Assembly (NCBI GenBank): GCA_030040035.1 | Contig: JASHUJ010000012.1 | Location: forward strand, 1 to 17,522 | Source: Thermoplasmata archaeon | GTDB lineage: Archaea; Thermoplasmatota; Thermoplasmata; Lutacidiplasmatales; UBA184 | Direction of reading: 5' to 3' | Length of the DNA: 17,522 bases | In this document: positions 13,330-17,522 of the stretch, in pieces | How positions within the stretch are numbered: position 1 is the first letter of the stretch | Layout: each line of letters begins with the position of its first letter | Position numbers and translations under genes: made by a program | Notes under the pieces: generated by a model | Database searches by the model: none | Seen by the model: only the letters and a program-made list of their open reading frames with translations | Told to the model about the DNA's origin: nothing

Positions 13330-14679
13330 GTGACGTTCTCGAACTGGTACAACCGGACCCTCAACCGGATCTGGGGATTCGTCGAGGATCGCACCTCGAT
13401 GAAGAAGTGGGCCCTTCGGCCCCAACCCGAATTCACGTTCAAGCCGTCGTACTGGACCGGCGCGTTCGTCGTCAACGCGTTCCTCTTCCAGGTCGTGACG
13501 GGGGCGCTCCTCCTCCTCTATTACCAGCCGAGCGTGGCGCCGACGCTCACCTCGTGCGGCCAGCCGGCCGCGACGTACTCGGTCGCGCCCGCGGCGTGGT
13601 GCTCGACGTACTACATCATCCACTCGGTCCCGCTCGGCTCGCTCCTGCTCTCGAGTCACCTGTACGGCGCCTACGCGATGATCTTCCTCATGTTCGTCCA
13701 CTTCTTCCGCGGCTACTACCTCGGCGTCTACAAGGCCCCTCGCGAATTTTCCTGGATGGTCGGGACGCTCCTCCTGATCCTGACGCTCGGGATGGGGTTC
13801 ACCGGCTACCTCCTCCCCTACACCCAGTTGAGCCTCAACGCGACGAACGTGGGGCTCGTCCTCGCGCTGCGCCTGCCCACCTTCGGCCCGCTCCTCGGAC
13901 CGCTGATCTTAGCGGACGGGACCGCCCAGGGGCTGCTGTCGAGATTCTTCGACGCCCACGTCGTCCTGATCCCGATCGGCCTCGCGGCGCTCCTCTACGC
14001 CCACATCGCGCTCTTCGAATCGCACGGCATCGCCCCCCCGGCCACCTCCGACCCGACCCAGCGTCGCCGGTTCAACGAACGGGAGGACAAATCGAGCGTC
14101 CCGTTCATGCCCCACATCTTCTGGTACATCACGAAGTGGGCCCTCCTCTACGTGGGCCTCATCCTCGGGATCGCGGCCCTCTGGCCGTGGACGCTCCAGA
14201 CCTACGCCGGGAACACGGCGGCGGCCGGGGTCGTCACCGAGCCCGATTGGTACTTCCTTTGGCTGTTCAAGTTCGTCGACTTCATCGGCGTCACCCCGGT
14301 GCTCGCGATCGGCATCACGACGGTGCTGATCGTCTACGTCCTCTTCCTCCCGTTCCTCGATCGGACCAAGCGGACGCACCCACGCGACCGTCCCGTGTTC
14401 ATCTGGATCGGGACGTCGCTCCTCGAGTTCTTCGTCCTGATGACCGTCTGGGGCGGCGAGACGCCGGGCGTTCAGATCCCCCCGATGCTCGTCGCGGAGA
14501 CGCTGGGTCCGTTGTTCGTCGTCACGGGCCTCGTGGTCGCGCTCTTCTACTGGCGGTACCGACGCAGCTACCTGCGCCGTCTCGCGGCGCGGGGGCTGCC
14601 GTTCGCGGGCGCCTATCCGACGTCGGTGCCCGCGGGGTCCGCCCCGGTGGCCGCCTCGGAGGCGATGAGCCGTGAGTGA
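13330..14679 (+). CDS. Cytochrome b of a Rieske/cytochrome b quinol-oxidising complex
   Basis: The 449-residue protein combines the diheme four-helix part and the C-terminal quinol-site part. Heme ligands are H110/H124 (13 residues between) and H210/H225 (14 between). The extra residue in the second pair is the pattern of cytochrome b6 rather than mitochondrial cytochrome b. GYLLPYTQ (159-166) corresponds to the conserved GYxLPWxQ turn with Tyr for Trp. The Qo-site PEWY motif appears as PDWY (305-308). A loop after the first helix holds two cysteines (76 and 91) that could form a disulfide on the outer face. GAGGGGG precedes the GTG at 13330 by about eight bases. The end overlaps the next gene by 8 nt. 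No cytochrome c1 or c gene is adjacent. Confidence 0.95.
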   Translation: MTFSNWYNRTLNRIWGFVEDRTSMKKWALRPQPEFTFKPSYWTGAFVVNAFLFQVVTGALLLLYYQPSVAPTLTSCGQPAATYSVAPAAWCSTYYIIHSVPLGSLLLSSHLYGAYAMIFLMFVHFFRGYYLGVYKAPREFSWMVGTLLLILTLGMGFTGYLLPYTQLSLNATNVGLVLALRLPTFGPLLGPLILADGTAQGLLSRFFDAHVVLIPIGLAALLYAHIALFESHGIAPPATSDPTQRRRFNEREDKSSVPFMPHIFWYITKWALLYVGLILGIAALWPWTLQTYAGNTAAAGVVTEPDWYFLWLFKFVDFIGVTPVLAIGITTVLIVYVLFLPFLDRTKRTHPRDRPVFIWIGTSLLEFFVLMTVWGGETPGVQIPPMLVAETLGPLFVVTGLVVALFYWRYRRSYLRRLAARGLPFAGAYPTSVPAGSAPVAASEAMSRE

Positions 14680-14935
14680 CCCCGCGGACCGCCCGAAGTG
14701 GAACACGGCCCCGCTCTGGGGGATCCTCCTCGTCCTGCTGCTCGTCGGCACGCTCGGCGGGGCGACGTTCGTCTTCGGGCTCTTCCTGATCGTCGGGGGG
14801 AACGCGTTCGGCGCCGTCGCCCTCGTCGGCGGCGGGATCGTCGGGTTCCTCGCGTTCCTGTTCCTCGCCGGGATCCTCTACCGGGTCGATCGGTACCGCG
14901 GCGCGACCGTACGGAGGGTGGAGCTCTTTGAGTAG
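14672..14935 (+). CDS. Small two-TM protein of unknown function (87 aa)
   Basis: The protein has a short polar N-terminus (SDPADRPKWNTAP), two TM helices (about 15-38 and 44-67) separated by a Gly-rich turn, and a basic end (RVDRYRGATVRR). The GTG at 14672 lies inside the end of the cytochrome b gene (8-nt overlap), with GGAGG nine bases upstream. Its own TAG overlaps the next start by 8 nt. No family recognised. Lying between cytochrome b and oxidase subunit I, it may be a small subunit or assembly factor of either complex (inference from position). Confidence 0.75.
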   Translation: MSDPADRPKWNTAPLWGILLVLLLVGTLGGATFVFGLFLIVGGNAFGAVALVGGGIVGFLAFLFLAGILYRVDRYRGATVRRVELFE

Positions 14936-15317
14936 CGCGACGCCGCTCGCCGACCCCGCGGAGCGCGAGCTGCGACGGGTGCGCCTCCGCGTGCTCGACG
15001 TCTATACCGCCGTGACGGTCCTGATGCTGCTCGGGATCGCCGTCCTGATCGTCTACGTGATCCGGCTCGGTCCGCTCACCGGCCCGGGCGTCGAGGAGTC
15101 GTTCGGGCTCGCGGCCGGGCTGATGTTCCTCATGGCGGCCGTGATCGTCCACCTCGTCGATCGGACGTACCGGGTGTGGCCGCTCGGCCGGAGGTTCCAC
15201 CCGACGGCGCCCGGTCCGGTCACCGAGGCGTCGCAGGCCCGGTTCCTGCGGATCGTGATCCTGGTGTGCGTCGCCGCGGCCCTCGCGTACATACTAGGGG
15301 GGCTTATCGCGGGATGA
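14928..15317 (+). CDS. Three-TM protein of unknown function (129 aa)
   Basis: The 129-residue protein has a charged N-terminal helix (ERELRRVRLRVLD) and three TM segments (about 25-46, 59-78 and 106-127). The loop between TM2 and TM3 is basic (DRTYRVWPLGRRFHP). It begins with TTG at 14928, supported by GGAGGG (14913-14918) about ten bases upstream and by the absence of ATG or GTG in a usable position. Its start overlaps the previous stop by 8 nt and it ends 13 bases before subunit I. I recognise no family. Oxidase operons often carry small subunit IV-like or subunit III-related proteins here, and this could be one, but no subunit III signature was seen. Confidence 0.75.
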   Translation: MSSATPLADPAERELRRVRLRVLDVYTAVTVLMLLGIAVLIVYVIRLGPLTGPGVEESFGLAAGLMFLMAAVIVHLVDRTYRVWPLGRRFHPTAPGPVTEASQARFLRIVILVCVAAALAYILGGLIAG

Positions 15318-15330
15318 CCGGAGGAGGGCG

Positions 15331-17007
15331 ATGACCGACCTCACGGTCCCGACGGTCGAGATCTCGATCGTCGTCGCGATCGGGGCGTTCCTCCTCTACC
15401 TCGCCTCGTACCACGGCACCTGGCTCGTCCGGACCGTGAAGACGTGGCTCTTCACGACCGACCACAAGCGCATCGGCATCATGTACATCGCGACCGGGAT
15501 CGTGTTCTTCTTCATCGGCGGGATCTACGCCGTCCTGATCCGCACCGACCTCGGGTTCGTCCAGGGGCTCGGGCTCGACCCGCAGACGACCCTCGGGATC
15601 ACCCCGGACGTCTACTCGACCCTGTTCACGATGCACGGGGTGTTGATGATCTTCATGTTCATCATGCCGACCCTCGCCGGGTTCGGCAACTTCCTCGTCC
15701 CGTCGATGATCGGCTCGCGGGAAATGGCGCTCCCGCGGATCAATGCGATCGCCTTCTGGATGCTGCCGCCCGCCGGCATCATCCTGATCCTCTCGAACGC
15801 GAACGCCGGCTGGACCGGGTACGTGCCGCTGAGCGTGCAGGCGCCCGGCGACGGGATCGACCTGTGGATCCTCGGGCTGCACATCCTCACCGTCTCCTCG
15901 ATGCTGGGCGCGGTCAACTTCCTCGTCACGATCACGAAGCACCGCGCGCCCGGGGTCCACTACTGGAACATGCCCCTCTTCGTCTGGTCGATCCTGATCA
16001 ACTCCGTTCTCCTCATCTTCGCGCTCCCGTCGCTGTCGATCGCGCTCACGTTCGTGCTCTCCGACCGGATCTTCGGCACCCACATCCTGGCCGCGGTCAA
16101 CGGCACGCCGCTCGGCGGGGCGCTCCTCTACCAGAACATCTTCTGGTTCTTCGCGCACCCCGAGGTGTACATCATGGTCCTGCCCGCGTTCGGGCTCATC
16201 TCGACGATCCTCCCGAAGCTCGCCCGCAAGGACATCTTCGGCTACGGCGCGATGGCGATCGCGCTGGGCGTCTTCGCGGTGCTCTCCTTCGCCGTCTGGG
16301 AGCACCACATGTTCGTGACCGGGATCTCGACGAACATCCGGTTCGTCTTCATGCTCGCCACGATGGCGATCGCGGTGCCGTCCGCGGTGAAGACGTTCAA
16401 CTGGATCGCGACGCTCTGGGGCGGACGGATCTGGATGGCGATCCCGATGTGGTTCTGCGTCGCGTTCATCACGGGGTTCGTCATCGGCGGGCTCTCGGGC
16501 CTGATGCTCGCCTCGATCCCGATCGACTACCTCTACCACGGCACGTACTTCGTCGTGGCCCACTTCCACTACATCCTGCTCGGCGGGACCCTGATGGCGA
16601 TCTTCGCCGGGATCTACTTCTATTTCCCGATCATCACGCGTCGCTGGTACAACCAGCGCCTCGCCCAGATCCACTTCCTGATGACGTACGTCGGGACGAA
16701 CGTCCTGCTCTTCCCGATGTTCATCCTCGGCGCCGAGGGGATGCCCCGGCGCGTCTACACGTACCTGTGGAGCGGCAATTTCCAGGCGCTCAATTTCCTC
16801 TCGACGCTCGGGGCGTTCATCCTCGGCATCGGGCAGCTCGTCTTCGCGTTCAACATGGTCTACAGCTACTACGGCGGCGAACCGGTGACGGTCCCGGACC
16901 CGTGGGGGGAGGAGCTCGCCGTGAAGATGACCGGGCCGGTCGCGCAACCGACCCCCGTGCGCACCCCCGTGCCCCTCCCGACGGCCGCCCCGACGGAGGC
17001 GCCGTAG
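15331..17007 (+). CDS. coxA: Cytochrome c oxidase subunit I (A1-type heme-copper oxidase)
   Basis: The 558-residue protein carries every catalytic residue of subunit I: H102 and H413 for heme a, H411 for heme a3, and H276, H325, H326 for CuB. Y280 is positioned for cross-linking to H276. HPEVY (276-280) supplies the D-channel glutamate E278 of the A1 class, and K354 in AVKTFNW the K channel. The D-channel entrance, normally Asp in the GAPDMAFPRxN motif, is Glu131 here (GSREMALPRIN). An extra hydrophobic segment (about 10-26) precedes the canonical TTDHKRIG start, and a Pro-rich tail (about 540-558) follows the last helix. GGAGGAGGG lies just before the ATG. It follows the Rieske/cytochrome b genes and precedes ctaA. 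Subunit II is encoded elsewhere in the window; subunit III was not found. Confidence 0.97.
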   Translation: MTDLTVPTVEISIVVAIGAFLLYLASYHGTWLVRTVKTWLFTTDHKRIGIMYIATGIVFFFIGGIYAVLIRTDLGFVQGLGLDPQTTLGITPDVYSTLFTMHGVLMIFMFIMPTLAGFGNFLVPSMIGSREMALPRINAIAFWMLPPAGIILILSNANAGWTGYVPLSVQAPGDGIDLWILGLHILTVSSMLGAVNFLVTITKHRAPGVHYWNMPLFVWSILINSVLLIFALPSLSIALTFVLSDRIFGTHILAAVNGTPLGGALLYQNIFWFFAHPEVYIMVLPAFGLISTILPKLARKDIFGYGAMAIALGVFAVLSFAVWEHHMFVTGISTNIRFVFMLATMAIAVPSAVKTFNWIATLWGGRIWMAIPMWFCVAFITGFVIGGLSGLMLASIPIDYLYHGTYFVVAHFHYILLGGTLMAIFAGIYFYFPIITRRWYNQRLAQIHFLMTYVGTNVLLFPMFILGAEGMPRRVYTYLWSGNFQALNFLSTLGAFILGIGQLVFAFNMVYSYYGGEPVTVPDPWGEELAVKMTGPVAQPTPVRTPVPLPTAAPTEAP

Positions 17008-17023
17008 GCGGAGGGATTCGTCG

Positions 17024-17522
17024 ATGCGCGGCCATGACCTCTTCCGCATCATCGCGGCAATGGCGTGCCTCCTCTGCTACACGACGATCCTGCTCGGCGG
17101 CAACGTGATGGCGAGCGGGAACGGGCTCGCCTGCCCCGACTGGCCGTCGTGCTTCGGCAACGGCAACCTGTTGCCCGCGTTCCAGGGCGGGGTGATCGCG
17201 GAGTGGAGCCACCGGGTCTCGGCGTTCTTCCTCTCGGTCGCGGTGCTCGTGACGACCCTCCTCGGGATCGCCTTCGAACGGGGCCGCAAGGTCCTCCTGC
17301 GCCTCGCCTTCGGGTGCCTCGCGCTCGTCGTGACCGAGGCGCTCCTGGGCGGCCTGGTCGTCGAGAGCCGGCTCGACCCGACGTTCATCCTCATCCACCT
17401 CGGCATCGCGACCGTCCTGTTCGCGCTCCTGCTCCTCCTTACCCTGCTCGCGAACCTTCGGGAGATGCCGCGGCGCTGGGTCGACTGGGCCCGGCGGGCG
17501 TCGGTGGAGGCGCCCGAACCCG
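17024..17522 (+). CDS. ctaA: Heme A synthase (CtaA/COX15), cut by the window edge
   Basis: The visible 166 residues from ATG 17024 contain four TM segments. LGGNVMASGNGLACPDWPSC matches the conserved first outer loop of CtaA, with its cysteine pair (CPDWPSC). EWSHRVSA holds the conserved E-xx-HR heme/active-site histidine. EALLGGLVVESR and the IHLGIA histidine complete a four-helix unit. CtaA oxidises heme O to heme A, the cofactor of the adjacent A-type oxidase. GGAGGG lies about eight bases before the start, 16 bases after subunit I. Full-length bacterial proteins have two four-helix halves, whereas some archaeal ones (Aeropyrum) have one. The edge falls just after the first half, so the final length is unknown. 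Confidence 0.93.
   Translation, partial: MRGHDLFRIIAAMACLLCYTTILLGGNVMASGNGLACPDWPSCFGNGNLLPAFQGGVIAEWSHRVSAFFLSVAVLVTTLLGIAFERGRKVLLRLAFGCLALVVTEALLGGLVVESRLDPTFILIHLGIATVLFALLLLLTLLANLREMPRRWVDWARRASVEAPEP

Noticed and set aside
15304..17052. Long minus-strand reading frame (582 codons) opposite coxA
   Set aside because: It is a charge-rich Asp/Arg/Glu/His composition typical of the antisense of a GC-rich membrane-protein gene, and the plus strand encodes an unmistakable subunit I.

Overview
The window is a GC-rich stretch that reads as archaeal, most likely from an aerobic, high-GC member of the Thermoplasmatota. That placement is inferred from gene content and no search was run. The supporting signs are an XPD/Rad3-type iron-sulfur helicase whose motif order matches Thermoplasma XPD, an AbrB-PhoU regulator of archaeal type, AT-rich TATA-like boxes about 27-30 nt before several start codons (leaderless transcripts), and exported cupredoxins crowded with N-x-S/T sequons.

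Layout. (1) 1-325, minus: the N-terminal part of a GtrA-like membrane protein, cut by the window edge. (2) 524-2530, plus: XPD-like helicase. (3) 2562-4980, plus: a three-gene operon with 4-nt ATGA overlaps: HddA-like heptose-phosphate kinase, GmhA-like sugar isomerase, and a CBS-CBS-ParB-like fusion of unknown role. (4) 5066-7164, plus: an unrecognised membrane protein with about nine TM segments, then a two-domain cupredoxin. (5) 7179-8642, minus: cytochrome oxidase subunit II, apparently split into a TM1 gene and a TM2+CuA gene overlapping by 8 nt, followed by a HAD hydrolase. (6) 8801-9505, plus: a single-domain, membrane-anchored cupredoxin. (7) 9600-10643, plus: AbrB-PhoU regulator. (8) 10746-17522, plus: a compact cluster of tatA, tatC, a second tatA-like gene, a 61-aa membrane protein, Rieske protein, cytochrome b, two small membrane proteins, cytochrome oxidase subunit I and heme A synthase (ctaA, cut by the window edge).

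How it fits together. The right-hand part encodes much of a branchless aerobic chain. A Rieske/cytochrome b complex would oxidise quinol, and an A1-type heme-copper oxidase (subunit I in the cluster, CuA subunit II in the divergent unit) would reduce oxygen. CtaA would supply heme A. The Tat genes would export the folded Rieske protein, whose N-terminus carries a KR variant of the twin-arginine motif. I saw no CXXCH heme c motif in any gene judged real, so the blue-copper proteins flanking the CuA gene are the obvious candidates for carrying electrons between the two complexes. The left-hand sugar genes (GtrA, HddA, GmhA) point to activated heptose for surface glycosylation.

The most distinctive items are the split subunit II, the cupredoxin whose first domain has lost two copper ligands, the lineage-specific small membrane proteins inside the respiratory cluster, the CBS-ParB fusion in the heptose operon, an Asp-to-Glu change at the D-channel entrance of subunit I, and several perfect inverted repeats at promoters or ribosome-binding sites. 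No tRNA, rRNA, CRISPR array or insertion sequence was seen, and no gene-free stretch exceeds about 200 bases.
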